Shown here piece by piece: positions 16,865 through 26,720 of a DNA stretch of 50,544 nucleotides. Numbering within the stretch: position 1 is the stretch's first letter; every line of letters begins with the position of its first letter. Below the pieces are notes generated by a model. It was not told the DNA's origin and did not search any database. It saw only the letters and a list, made by a program, of their open reading frames with translations. The translations under genes and the position numbers were made by a program. Origin of the DNA: Deltaproteobacteria bacterium (GTDB taxonomy: Bacteria > Myxococcota_A > Polyangia > Haliangiales > Haliangiaceae). The stretch is from the NCBI GenBank assembly GCA_013813765.1, contig JACCRC010000284.1, positions 1-50,544 of the forward strand. The letters are read 5' to 3'.

Positions 16865-17257
16865 TCAGGCGACGAGCGTGTCGTCGAGCTCGCGGACACT
16901 CATGTCGAGCACGGCCCAGATCACGGCGGCGATCACGGTCGCGACCGCGTCGGCCTCCTGCGGCAGCAGCACGACATTGAGCTCCTCGATCTGATCGCGT
17001 AGCGAGCGCACCATCGCGCGATCGCACTTGCCCCCGCGCACCGCGGCGAGCCCGACAGCGAGCGACTGGTGATCGAGCCGCATGTCACCGACGGGGGTGC
17101 GCCCACCGAGGACCCGGCACGCGAGCTCGAGGCCCGCGGCGAACGCATCGTTGTCGTCCGTGGCCAGCTCGCGCTCGAGCAAGCGCATCACGGCGGGCTG
17201 TCGGATGGCGAGCCAGCTCACGTCGTGCTCGGCGAGCTCCTGATGATTTCCGATCAT
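16865..17257 (-). CDS. Unknown helical protein, first gene of the 17.3-13.4 kb run
   Basis: 130 residues from ATG 17257. Predicted mainly helical with repeated Leu/Ala heptads (AVMRLLERELATDDNDAFAAGLELACRVL; MVRSLRDQIEELNVVLLPQEADAVATVIAAV). The last 35 residues are hydrophobic but interrupted by acidic residues, so a membrane segment is uncertain. No domain is recognised. An alternative longer frame (to 17752) lies inside the thiolase gene on the other strand and is not credible. It diverges from the thiolase across the hairpin repeat at 17312-17352. Confidence 0.65.
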   Translation of the reverse strand: MIGNHQELAEHDVSWLAIRQPAVMRLLERELATDDNDAFAAGLELACRVLGGRTPVGDMRLDHQSLAVGLAAVRGGKCDRAMVRSLRDQIEELNVVLLPQEADAVATVIAAVIWAVLDMSVRELDDTLVA

Positions 17258-17311
17258 CCCTGACCCTACGCACCGCTCATTCTCACGCGCCAGTTTTCGG
17301 CGTCTACCTTC

Positions 17312-17352
17312 GCAACGCTTCGCGTTGCTGCGCGCCCCACCGAAGGTGGGAC
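17312..17352. repeat. Bipartite hairpin repeat, copy 2 (different stem arms)
   Basis: Arms GCAACGC/GCGTTGC around a TTC loop (17312-17328), linker TGCGC (17329-17333), then CCCACC/GGTGGG around GAA (17336-17350). Flanks CCTTC before and ACTTGC after match copy 1 read on the minus strand, but the stem arms differ completely while pairing is kept. The 3' arm GGTGGG is also the probable ribosome-binding site of the thiolase gene. Confidence 0.65.
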
Positions 17353-17357
17353 TTGCT

Positions 17358-18575
<1,218 letters not shown>

Positions 18576-18588
18576 CCGCTAATATTGG

Positions 18589-18627
18589 TGACAATCTTTG
18601 TCAGGGAGCCCACACGACATTGGGCTC
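18589..18627 (+). terminator. Two small hairpins between thiolase and kinase genes
   Basis: TGACAA-TCT-TTGTCA (18589-18603), then GAGCCC (18606-18611) pairing with GGGCTC (18622-18627). Neither has a U-tract. They could terminate the thiolase message or serve as operators for the kinase gene that starts at 18664. Confidence 0.35.
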
Positions 18628-18663
18628 TCTCGGTGCATTCTCGGGTAGCAGTCGGTTAGTCAC

Positions 18664-21600
18664 ATGACCAGCGTGCAGGACCAAGTCGCCAAATCGCTCA
18701 AGCTCGTCGGCCGGGTCCTCGGCGACAAGTTCAAGCTCACCGCGTGCATCGGCATCGGTGGTAGCGGCGCGGTCTACAAGGCAGACCAGATCGCGCTCGG
18801 ACGCACGGTCGCGGTGAAGATCCTGAACGAGGACCTCTCCGCCGATTCGCGAATGATCAAGCGGTTCCGCGACGAGGCGATGAGCGCCTCGCGGCTGAAC
18901 CACCCGAACTGCGTCTCGATCATCGACTACGGCCAGTCGATGATCGACGGCCTCCTGTACCTCGCGATGGAGTACGTGAAGGGACCGACCCTCACGCAGC
19001 TCCTCGTCAACGAGAACCCGCTCGCGGTCGATCGTGTCGTCGACATCACGATGCAGTCGCTCGCCGGCATTGAGGAAGCGCACCTCGCCGGCGTGATCCA
19101 TGCCGACCTCAAGGCCGACAACATCATTCTCGACCAGCGCCGCGCGAGCATCGACGTCGTCAAGATCGTCGACTTCGGTATCGCTCGCCTCGTGACAGGC
19201 GCGAGAGAGACGGAGGATCGCTCGATCAGCGGCACGCCCGAATACATGGCGCCCGAGGTGATCAGCGGTGCGCCTCCGAGCTTCGCCTCCGACATCTACG
19301 CGGTCGGCATCATTCTCTACGAGCTGCTCGCGTACAAGACGCCGTTCTTCGCGGGCTCGACGACGGAGATCCTCGCGAACCACCTGAAGGCGATCATCCC
19401 CGTGCTCTCGAATCGCCGCGAGCAGGTGCCGAAGGAGCTCGACGCGATCGTCGCGCGCGCGCTCGCAAAGCACCCGGCGGATCGCTTCGTGTCGGCGGCG
19501 GAGATGCGCGCCGCACTGAGCTCGCTGCAGGCGCGTACGCGCGCACCGAAGACCGACCTCTGCCAGTCGTGCGGCACGTCGTGCCCACCGAGCTTCAAGT
19601 TCTGCCCCGAGTGCGGCACGCCGCGGTCGCGCGTGTCGAAGACGTTCGACATCCCGGCGGCACCCGCACCGGATCTGCTGCCGCTGCAATTCACCGGCCG
19701 CAGCGACGAGCTCGAGATCCTCCTCGATCACGCGCGCAAGTCTCCCGGCAAGGAGACGGGCCTGTTGATCATGGGCTTCGAGGGCGCGGGCCGCAGCGCG
19801 CTGCTGCGCCACGCGTACCCGCGGATCGCGAACGAAGGCCGCGTCATCTATCAGACGGGCCCTGATCCGAGCGGTCTCGCCGCACCGTTCTATCCGATCC
19901 GCGCGTTGCTCGCCGCCGTGCTGCAGCTGCCGCCCGTTTCGAGCGAGATCGAGCTCCGCGACGCGGTCATGCAGCTCGGGCTGAACGAGCGCGACATGCC
20001 CGGCATCGCGCAGCTGTTCGGCCACCCGACGTCGCTGCTCGAGCTCGAGCCGCCGGTGCGCCGCCGCGAGATGGTGTGGTCCACGCTGCGCGCGCTCGAA
20101 CGAGCCGCGATGGCCGGCCCCGTGACGATCGTGTGCGAGGACATCGACCGGTTCGATCACCCGAGCCTCGAGATCCTCCGCCGGGTGACGGAAGTCCACG
20201 AGCTGACGCTGCCGCCGATCATCATGACGTCGACGACGGCGTTTGGCTCGCAGTGGCCGTCCAGCGTGCCGCGCCTCGAGATCGGCGCGCTCGAGTCGAA
20301 GGATCTCGAGTCGATCGTCAAGACCCTCACCGATGCCGGCGTGAAGAAGCTGCCGCCCGTGCAGCGGCTGTTCGAGACGACGCGCGCGTATCCGGGCCAC
20401 GTCGAGCACGTCGTCCGCTACCTCCTCGAGGGCGGCAAGGCCGAGGACACGCAGACCTCGCTCCCCGACTTGATCTCCGCGCGCCTGTCGATCCTCAAGC
20501 AGTCGACGCGCGATGCGCTGCAGGCCGCGGCCGTGCTCGGCATCGAACCGCAGCTCGACCTCTTGCGCGCGATGCTCCCCGCCGACGCACTCGAGCTCGC
20601 GCTCGTCGACGCCGAGCGCAGCGGCCTGCTCGGTCACGATCCCGGCGGCGAGCTGATGTTCACGAGCCGCCTCGTGCGCGACATTGTCTACGACGCCACG
20701 CCGGCCGACGTTCGCCGCTCGCTCCACGCGCAGGCCGCGGCGGCGGTCGAAGCGCTGTCGCCGGACATCGCGCTGCTCGGTCACCACCACGATCTCGCCG
20801 GCCACGCGAAGGAAGCGATCACGCTGCTGCGCCGCGCCGGTGACCACGCCGCCGAGCAGCTCGACGATGTCGGTGCCGGTCAGTTCTTTCACCGCGCGCT
20901 CGTCGCCGTGCGACAGGCCGTGCTCGTCGGTGATGACGACGGCACCGCCGAGACGCAGTTCGTGTTGCTGTCCGTCAAGCTCGCGGACGTGCTGCGCACC
21001 CGCGGCGAGACGGCACTCGCGCGTGGTGTGCTCGCCGAGGCGCGCGACTGGTCCGGAGCACCGATGCTGGTGGCGATGATCGATCGCGCGGGCGCATCGA
21101 TCGCGCTCTCCGAAGGAGACGTCGATGGTGCGGTCTCCGGACTGCGCCGCGGCGTCGGCCGTGCGATCGCGACCGGCGACATGAACATCGTGTGCGAGCT
21201 GTATCTCGATCTCTCGACCTCGCTGCTGCGCGCCGGCGATCCGGAGATGGCGCTGCACGAGCTCGTCGAGTGCATCGACCTCGCGACGCTCGGCGAGGGC
21301 TTCACCGCGATCGACGGGCCCGAGCCGTTCTGGCGGATCCTCCGCGCGCAGGCGCAGATGATCGACAACGCCGGCGACTCGTACCGCGCGCTCCGCCTCG
21401 CGGAAGCCGCGCTGTTCCACGCGCAGCGGGTGCGGTCGCGGCTCGGCGCCGCCCGCGTGCAGCAATTGCTCGCGAGCCTCTGCGACAAGGCCGGCCTGCA
21501 GGGTAAGGCCGAGCGCTACAGGGCGGCCGCGATCAACGAGATGCGGACCCTCGGCGACCGCCGCGCCACCGCCGAGCTGCTACTCAGTGATACTCCTACG

Positions 21601-21720
21601 AAGTCCGCGGTTGTCGTCCCCGGCCGGATCAGCGACGCCATGCAGATCACCAAGGAAATTGGTTGGACCGAAGGGCACGAGCGAGCCAAGCGGAAGTCGC
21701 AGCCTCCGCCGACCAGCTGA
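18664..21720 (+). CDS. Ser/Thr kinase - zinc ribbon - STAND/AAA-like ATPase - TPR protein
   Basis: 1018 residues, no membrane segment, probably cytosolic. Residues 22-290 are a kinase with intact key residues: glycine loop GIGGSGAVYK, Lys52, H146-A-D148-L-K, Asn153, D170-F-G, and APE 196-198. Residues 300-317 form a zinc ribbon (CQSCG...FCPECG). From about 340 there is an ATPase-like module with a degenerate P-loop (GFEGAGRS, Lys replaced by Arg) and a Walker B-like VCEDIDRFD. The C-terminal 350 residues are helical, TPR-like, with Ala/Leu/Arg repeats. The layout resembles PknK-type kinases of actinobacteria. The gene is single, followed by the receiver-like gene. Confidence 0.88.
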   Translation: MTSVQDQVAKSLKLVGRVLGDKFKLTACIGIGGSGAVYKADQIALGRTVAVKILNEDLSADSRMIKRFRDEAMSASRLNHPNCVSIIDYGQSMIDGLLYLAMEYVKGPTLTQLLVNENPLAVDRVVDITMQSLAGIEEAHLAGVIHADLKADNIILDQRRASIDVVKIVDFGIARLVTGARETEDRSISGTPEYMAPEVISGAPPSFASDIYAVGIILYELLAYKTPFFAGSTTEILANHLKAIIPVLSNRREQVPKELDAIVARALAKHPADRFVSAAEMRAALSSLQARTRAPKTDLCQSCGTSCPPSFKFCPECGTPRSRVSKTFDIPAAPAPDLLPLQFTGRSDELEILLDHARKSPGKETGLLIMGFEGAGRSALLRHAYPRIANEGRVIYQTGPDPSGLAAPFYPIRALLAAVLQLPPVSSEIELRDAVMQLGLNERDMPGIAQLFGHPTSLLELEPPVRRREMVWSTLRALERAAMAGPVTIVCEDIDRFDHPSLEILRRVTEVHELTLPPIIMTSTTAFGSQWPSSVPRLEIGALESKDLESIVKTLTDAGVKKLPPVQRLFETTRAYPGHVEHVVRYLLEGGKAEDTQTSLPDLISARLSILKQSTRDALQAAAVLGIEPQLDLLRAMLPADALELALVDAERSGLLGHDPGGELMFTSRLVRDIVYDATPADVRRSLHAQAAAAVEALSPDIALLGHHHDLAGHAKEAITLLRRAGDHAAEQLDDVGAGQFFHRALVAVRQAVLVGDDDGTAETQFVLLSVKLADVLRTRGETALARGVLAEARDWSGAPMLVAMIDRAGASIALSEGDVDGAVSGLRRGVGRAIATGDMNIVCELYLDLSTSLLRAGDPEMALHELVECIDLATLGEGFTAIDGPEPFWRILRAQAQMIDNAGDSYRALRLAEAALFHAQRVRSRLGAARVQQLLASLCDKAGLQGKAERYRAAAINEMRTLGDRRATAELLLSDTPTKSAVVVPGRISDAMQITKEIGWTEGHERAKRKSQPPPTS

Positions 21721-21744
21721 GAAATGTCAGCTAGATGACCCGTC

Positions 21745-21779
21745 TCACCGGCACAAAACCCGGTGATCCAGGGTACGAT
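21745..21779 (+). promoter_or_regulatory. Stem-loop and -10-like site before the receiver gene
   Basis: TCACCGG (21745-21751) pairs with CCGGTGA (21760-21766) across an 8-base loop. A TACGAT hexamer at 21774-21779 lies only 5 bases before GTG 21785. The stem-loop could end the kinase message. The TACGAT could be a -10 giving a leaderless message, but no good -35 is present. Confidence 0.35.
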
Positions 21780-21784
21780 TTCGT

Positions 21785-22195
21785 GTGGGCAGTATCCTCC
21801 TCGTGCAGGCCGATCCGATGACGAGTGATTCGTGGGTGGCGGCGCTGACGGAGGCAGGGCACTCGGTGATCACCGCGATCCTCACGCGTGAGGTCGTGCC
21901 GGTGCTTCGCGAAGGCGGCATCGATGTCGTCGTGATCGACGCCTACGATCCGCGTAACGGCATCGTCGAGCTCGCGCACAGCATCGACGCGCTGCCGGAT
22001 CCACCGCCGATCGTGCTGATCTCCGATTCGCCGCTCGCGCCGGAGATCTCTGCGCGCATCGGCGCCGCGGCATTTCTCGCGAAGCCGTGCGAGCCGAGAG
22101 AGCTGGTCATCGAAACCAACCGACTCATGGGCTCCCAGCCTCCCGTGAGACTCATGGAAGATGATCCGACCGGGAAGTCCCGGACTCGAATCTGA
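21785..22195 (+). CDS. Receiver-domain protein with degenerate acidic pocket
   Basis: 136 residues, GTG start. The CheY-like pattern is visible: strand 1 GSILLVQAD, the phospho-acceptor position Asp52 in VVVIDAYDP, Ser80 in IVLISDS, and Lys100 in AFLAKPCEP. The usual acidic pair after strand 1 is reduced to QAD (only D10), so Mg binding and phosphorylation may be weak. There is no output domain, only a short charged C-terminus. It is placed between the large kinase and the transporter on the same strand. It could be a partner of a histidine kinase elsewhere or a phosphorylation-independent docking protein. Confidence 0.75.
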   Translation: MGSILLVQADPMTSDSWVAALTEAGHSVITAILTREVVPVLREGGIDVVVIDAYDPRNGIVELAHSIDALPDPPPIVLISDSPLAPEISARIGAAAFLAKPCEPRELVIETNRLMGSQPPVRLMEDDPTGKSRTRI

Positions 22196-22210
22196 GCGCA
22201 TAGTCCGGCC

Positions 22211-23524
22211 GTGAGCCAGAAGCCGGCCCGCACGTCCTTCCGGATCGAGGTCGCTCCGCGCACGATCCTCTACGTGCTGATCGCGATCGCAGCCGTCTGG
22301 CTCGCGTTCGAGCTCGCGACGGTGCTGACGGTGATGATCGTCGCGCTCGTGCTCGTCGGTACCCTCGATCCGCTGGTCGCCTGGTTCGAGCGACGAGGTA
22401 TCCGGCGCGGCCGCGCGCTCGTGCTCGTGTTCACGGTGATCATCCTCGCGATCACCGCCGTCCTCCTGCTGACGATCCCGCCGCTGGTCTCGCAGATGCT
22501 CACGATGCTCGAGGGCCTGCCGAAGACGCGCGATCACGTTGTCGACTGGTTGCGACAGTACACGTGGGCCAAGCCGCTCATCCAATCGATCCGCGCGGTG
22601 CCGATCAACGATCTCGTCGCGCAGGGTGGCAACCACCTGCTCGGGTACTCGCAACAGATCCTGCTGTTGATCGGCTACGGCCTCTCGACGGTGTTCCTCG
22701 CGATCTACCTGCTCGCCGATCCGCTGCGCGCGAAGGGTCTGCTCTACGCCGTGGTGCCGCGCCACTACCACATCAAGCTCGCGCGCATCCTGCTCGAGCT
22801 GAAGGTGATCGTCGGCGGCTACATGCGCGGCCAGCTGATCACGTCGGTGTCGATCTTCGTCTTCGTGTTCGTGTTGCTCTCGATCTACAAGGTGGAGAAT
22901 GCGCTCGCCCTCGCGCTGTTCGCAGGGCTCACCGACATCATCCCGTTCGTCGGCGGGTACATCGCGAGCGCGCCGGTGATCATCGCGGTGGTCCCCCACG
23001 GCTCCACCTCGGTCATCCTGGTGACGATCATCATGTTCATCTACCAGGAGTTCGAGACGCGCATCCTCGTCCCGAAGGTGTACGGCCGCGTGCTCCGGCT
23101 GTCGCCGGCGATCGTGATCATCGCGCTCCTGATCGGCGGCACGCTGATGGGGATCCTCGGCGCGCTGATCGCACTGCCGATCGCCGCCGGTGTGCAGATG
23201 GTGGTGCGCGAGCTGCGCGTCGAGCTACCCGGCGAGGCGCCGCCGTCCGATGTCACCAGGGCCCGTGACGAGAAGGCGGAGAACATCTACGAGCGGCTCT
23301 CCGACGGAAAGCCCGCTGCCGAGTCCGCCGTGATCGCGGGCCAGCTGGCGCATCGGATCAAGGACTCCGAGCAGAAGGGCCTGACGCTCTCCGGCATGAT
23401 CCCGATCCAGACGCAGCCGGCGGCCATGACCCAGCCGAAGGAGGTCGTGATCGAGGCGGAGGAGCCGCCCGAGGATCTCGCGAACCCCGACGCCGATGGG
23501 AACAAGAAGCTCACCACCGACTAG
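22211..23524 (+). CDS. AI-2E family transporter (PerM/YdiK-like)
   Basis: 437 residues, GTG start. The family layout is seen: two N-terminal helices (ILYVLIAIAAVWLAFELA; VLTVMIVALVLVGTLDPLV), the LVAWFERRGIRRGRALVLVF region, a soluble segment, then TM helices with the conserved GLTDIIPFVGGYIASAP motif and ILVPKVYGRVLRLSP. The family exports or takes up small solutes or ions; the substrate here is unknown. The last 95 residues are hydrophilic and longer than usual, with Pro/Glu-rich segments. Its TAG stop shares the palindrome CTAG with the stop of the opposing GH35 gene, so the two genes converge with overlapping stops. Confidence 0.9.
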   Translation: MSQKPARTSFRIEVAPRTILYVLIAIAAVWLAFELATVLTVMIVALVLVGTLDPLVAWFERRGIRRGRALVLVFTVIILAITAVLLLTIPPLVSQMLTMLEGLPKTRDHVVDWLRQYTWAKPLIQSIRAVPINDLVAQGGNHLLGYSQQILLLIGYGLSTVFLAIYLLADPLRAKGLLYAVVPRHYHIKLARILLELKVIVGGYMRGQLITSVSIFVFVFVLLSIYKVENALALALFAGLTDIIPFVGGYIASAPVIIAVVPHGSTSVILVTIIMFIYQEFETRILVPKVYGRVLRLSPAIVIIALLIGGTLMGILGALIALPIAAGVQMVVRELRVELPGEAPPSDVTRARDEKAENIYERLSDGKPAAESAVIAGQLAHRIKDSEQKGLTLSGMIPIQTQPAAMTQPKEVVIEAEEPPEDLANPDADGNKKLTTD

Positions 23525-25440
23525 ACGAGCAGGCGCACGCCGGCGACCGGCACGCTGACCTTGCCGCTGGTGACGTGGAACGTCTCGCCGGTGAACGGAT
23601 CGCGCAGCGCCGAGCGCTCGTCGGCGAGGAGCACCGCGGTTGCCGGTTTGCCGTCGTTGACGAGGAAGATCGCGCGCGCCGTGCCAGCCGCGTCGGCGTA
23701 CGCGAAGCAGCGCACTGTATCGGGCCGCTCGACCTGCCACGTTTCGGGCAGCTCGCCCGCGAGCGCAGACAGATCCTCGGCGAGCCCCGGGATGTCATCG
23801 AGCGAGCCCTCGCGGATCTTGCCGATCCGGCGCGGCAGCGGCTCCACGTAGGGCTGGTCGAGCTCGTCATGCACCGGCGTGCCCGGACCGATCACGACGA
23901 CCGCGCGCTTGTGCTCGGCGAGCGCGCGCAGCCGGATCGCGAGGCCGCGGTCGAGGCGCGTCGTGGTCGGTACGATCACCGCGCGGAACCGAGCGAGCTC
24001 GTCCTCGGTCGCCGCCTCGTCGATGATCGCGTACGGCACCTGCGCGAGCTCCAGCGCCGCGCAGATCGCCGCATGCCATCGACGCGCAGCGAGCGCCGCG
24101 GCATCCGTGCCGAGCTCCGCGGCTCCAGCGTGTCCGAGGCCGAGCACCTCGGCGAGCACCGGCGTCATCGGATCGACGGCGTTCGTGGCGAGACCGAACC
24201 GTGCATCGGCGCGCGTATCGACGAGCGCGATCGGAACCGTGCGGCGCAGCGACGGCCAGTCGATGTCCGCGAGCGTCGAGGTCAGCTGCGGGATCCACTT
24301 CGCGTGTGGCTCCGCGACGCCGTCCTTCGTGATCGCCGCACCGAACCAGCGGTCCCGCTCGACGGCCATGTACAGGTTGAAGCCGCGCATTCCGCCGGAG
24401 AGCAGCGTCAGCAGGTGGTCGCGCTCGCGCTGCGGATCGTCGCCGGCGTCGAGGGGCGGAAACCACGGGAAGAACCCGACGCCGATCTCGAAGGCGATCG
24501 GCACCGGCGATGCGACGGTCGCGACCTGGATCGCGCGGCGTCGGAGCTCGCGGAATTCAGCGCGCGGGGTGTACGCATCGAGACCGACCGGGCCGTGGAT
24601 CGCGTGCTGCGCGCCGCGAAGGTCGGAGAGTCCCAGTGGACCGGGCGGCAGGTTGTGAAACCGCGCGATACCGCGGAAGCCGACGTCGTCGAGCGCGTGC
24701 GCGAACATTCCGAGCGCGCGCGAGAGGTACTGCTCCTTGAATCGCACCCACGAGATGCAGCGCCCCACGTCCGCCGGGTCCCACGCGCGCGGCGGCGTGC
24801 CCTCGATGCCCGATGCCTCGTGCCACCAGGTGACTGCTTCCGGGTGGTAGTCGAGATCGTAGGGCCCGAGCCGGAAGAACATCTGCGCTTCGTTGTCGAC
24901 GCCGAGCGCGACGACGGGTCCCTCGGGCGCGAGGTGCGGAGCCGCGATCCGCGCGACCTCCGCGAACCAGGCCTTCACCTTCGCGTGGAAGGCCGCGCTC
25001 GCATAGGACGGCAGCGGCCACGCGCGCGGCGGCGATGGAAGCCACGCCGGCGTGCCGTGCGCGGTGCGTGCCTGGATCGCGGGATCCGCGAGCAGGTGAT
25101 CGGGAAACCCGAACGCGGTCAGCTCCGCGTTGATGTGGGGGCCCGGCCGCAGCACCACGGAGAGCCCGGCCGCGCGCGCCAGCTCGAGGAACTTCGCGAG
25201 GTCGTTCGCGCCGCTCCAGTCGTACTGGCCCGGTGCGGGCTCGTGCACGCGCCACGGCACGTAGGTCTCGACGCAGGTCAGCCCGAGCGCGTGGATCGCC
25301 TTCAAGCACGCGGCCCAGCGCGTCGGATCGACGCGCCAGTAGTGCATCGCGCCGGCGTAGAACGGCAGTCGCCGCTCGCCGCTCGGACCGATGACGATCA
25401 GCCCGCGTTCGTCGAACCGGGTGCGCTGACGTGCTTCCAC
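23521..25440 (-). CDS. GH35-family beta-galactosidase
   Basis: 639 residues. The N-terminal TIM barrel shows family features: FYAGAMHYWRVDPTRWAACL, GLTCVETYVPWRVHEPAPG, VVLRPGPHINAE, the acid/base Glu in VVALGVDNEAQMF, and a probable nucleophile Glu in PIAFEIGVGFFPWF. No signal peptide is seen, so it is probably cytosolic. It should hydrolyse terminal beta-galactosides. The chosen start is GTG 25440 because GGAGG lies 7 bases upstream. It makes a 43-base overlap with the end of the Nudix gene, and the two are likely co-translated. No sugar transporter or regulator is adjacent. Confidence 0.88.
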   Translation of the reverse strand: MEARQRTRFDERGLIVIGPSGERRLPFYAGAMHYWRVDPTRWAACLKAIHALGLTCVETYVPWRVHEPAPGQYDWSGANDLAKFLELARAAGLSVVLRPGPHINAELTAFGFPDHLLADPAIQARTAHGTPAWLPSPPRAWPLPSYASAAFHAKVKAWFAEVARIAAPHLAPEGPVVALGVDNEAQMFFRLGPYDLDYHPEAVTWWHEASGIEGTPPRAWDPADVGRCISWVRFKEQYLSRALGMFAHALDDVGFRGIARFHNLPPGPLGLSDLRGAQHAIHGPVGLDAYTPRAEFRELRRRAIQVATVASPVPIAFEIGVGFFPWFPPLDAGDDPQRERDHLLTLLSGGMRGFNLYMAVERDRWFGAAITKDGVAEPHAKWIPQLTSTLADIDWPSLRRTVPIALVDTRADARFGLATNAVDPMTPVLAEVLGLGHAGAAELGTDAAALAARRWHAAICAALELAQVPYAIIDEAATEDELARFRAVIVPTTTRLDRGLAIRLRALAEHKRAVVVIGPGTPVHDELDQPYVEPLPRRIGKIREGSLDDIPGLAEDLSALAGELPETWQVERPDTVRCFAYADAAGTARAIFLVNDGKPATAVLLADERSALRDPFTGETFHVTSGKVSVPVAGVRLLV

Positions 25441-26231
25441 GTGCGGTCCTCCAGGACGAAGCGGCTCGGGCCGCGCGCCCACGCGGGCTGGTAGTTCAGC
25501 GGTGCACTGTCACCGCTCGCGCCGTCGACGTACGCGGGATCCCACGGGAGCAGCAGCGTCACGCCCTTGTCGCCGGTCGTGAACTGTTTCAGTCGCGGAA
25601 GGATCGGGAACGGCTCGTCGGCGCGCTGCTTCGCGGCCGCGAGCACGCGCTCGATCGTCGGATGCTCCGCGAGCTCCCACATCGTCCGGAGCTGCGGCGG
25701 CGGCAACGCGAGCTCGCCCGCGCGTGCGATCGCATCCTTGGGCGTCACCCAGGTCTGCTCGACGGTCTCGATGTCATCAAAGCTCGGATCCTGGCCGCTG
25801 GGCAGCTCGCAGACGAAGAATCGCGCGGAGAAGCGCTTCGGCTCGATCGACGGCGTGATCCAGTGCGACCACGGCGCGAGCACATCGGTCCACCAGCCGA
25901 GCCCCGACGCGGCGAGCACCGCGGTCGCGTCCATGCCGCCGAGCACCTTCTTGCGCAGGCCATCGACCGACATGATCTGCCCATCGGCGAGCGTCTCGAT
26001 GTCGCCGCCGGTGTCCTTCGCCAGCAGCACGCCGGCTTCCTCGAACAGCTCGCGCGCCGCGCAGGTGCGCGCATCCTCGTTCGCGTCGGCGCCGCCGCCG
26101 GGAAACACGAACGCTGAGGCCATGAACGATGCGCCCTTGCGCCGCCGCAGCAGGAGCACCTCGAAGCCCGCCGGCTGCGCGCGCCGCAGCAGGATCACGG
26201 ACGAGGCTTCGCGGAGCGGCGTCGCGGTCAC
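25398..26231 (-). CDS. Nudix hydrolase
   Basis: 277 residues, GTG start. The Nudix box is complete: G-x5-E-x7-REL-x-EEAG (GGADANEDARTCAARELFEEAG). The N-terminus (SSVILLRRAQPAGFEVLLLRR, then FVFPGGG) is standard. The C-terminal half, about 150 residues, is longer than in small MutT-like enzymes and matches the long Nudix group often annotated as NUDT19/CoA-pyrophosphatase-like; the substrate is not certain. The start follows the hairpin repeat at 26265-26307. Confidence 0.9.
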   Translation of the reverse strand: MTATPLREASSVILLRRAQPAGFEVLLLRRRKGASFMASAFVFPGGGADANEDARTCAARELFEEAGVLLAKDTGGDIETLADGQIMSVDGLRKKVLGGMDATAVLAASGLGWWTDVLAPWSHWITPSIEPKRFSARFFVCELPSGQDPSFDDIETVEQTWVTPKDAIARAGELALPPPQLRTMWELAEHPTIERVLAAAKQRADEPFPILPRLKQFTTGDKGVTLLLPWDPAYVDGASGDSAPLNYQPAWARGPSRFVLEDRTWKHVSAPGSTNAG

Positions 26232-26264
26232 GACGACGTTCCTACCACGGTCGATCGACTCTGC

Positions 26265-26307
26265 GCACCGCCTTCGGCGGTGCTGCGCGGTCCGGCAGAG
26301 CCGGACC
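26265..26307. repeat. Bipartite hairpin repeat, copy 3 (inverted relative to copy 1)
   Basis: GCACCGCC/GGCGGTGC around TTC (26265-26283), linker TGCGC (26284-26288), then GGTCCGGC/GCCGGACC around AGA (26289-26307). The arms are identical to copy 1 read on the other strand. The loops differ (TTC and AGA here; TCC and TC in copy 1 on the same strand). It begins 3 bases past the stop of the gene at 26310-26720 and lies upstream of the Nudix start. Confidence 0.75.
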
Positions 26308-26309
26308 TT

Positions 26310-26720
26310 TCAGTCGATACGGACTTCGCCGCGAATCGGCTCGTCGTCGAGACCGAGCCAGTCCTCGATCTGCCGCTCGACGAAGCGCGCGACGCGTCCC
26401 TCCGGAGTCTCGAGCACGAGCCGATCGGCGCGGCCTCGCCGGCGCGCGAATACGCCGAACCAGGTGAGAAACCCCGAGCGTGGCTGCCGCTCGACGACGA
26501 ACAGCGCATCGATGGCGCCGGCACCGAGCACGAAGGCGTCGCTGCCCTCGTGGACTTCGATCGCGATGTCGTCGACCTCGATCACGACATCGAACGGATC
26601 ACCTCCGCGCGGCGTGACGGCGACGCGGATCCGCAGCGTGTCCTTGCCGGTCTCGATGCCGCGATACGGACTGCGCAGACGCAGCTCGTTCGATATCGTC
26701 TCCATCGAGACGTTTCGCAT
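26310..26720 (-). CDS. Unknown beta-rich protein
   Basis: 136 residues from ATG 26720; Met6 (26705) is an alternative. The sequence alternates strands (LRIRVAVTPRGGDPFDVVIEVDDIAIEVHEG; AIDALFVVERQPRSGFLTWFGVF) with a basic patch ARRRGRADR and a C-terminal helix (EGRVARFVERQIEDWLGLDDE). No family is recognised and there is no signal peptide. Its start overlaps the DoxX stop by one base (TGATG). Confidence 0.7.
   Translation of the reverse strand: MRNVSMETISNELRLRSPYRGIETGKDTLRIRVAVTPRGGDPFDVVIEVDDIAIEVHEGSDAFVLGAGAIDALFVVERQPRSGFLTWFGVFARRRGRADRLVLETPEGRVARFVERQIEDWLGLDDEPIRGEVRID

Noticed and set aside
18601-21465. Minus-strand 954-residue open frame opposite the kinase gene
   Set aside because: Composition is dominated by Arg, His and Asp, typical of an antisense frame, with no domain; the plus strand encodes a clear kinase.
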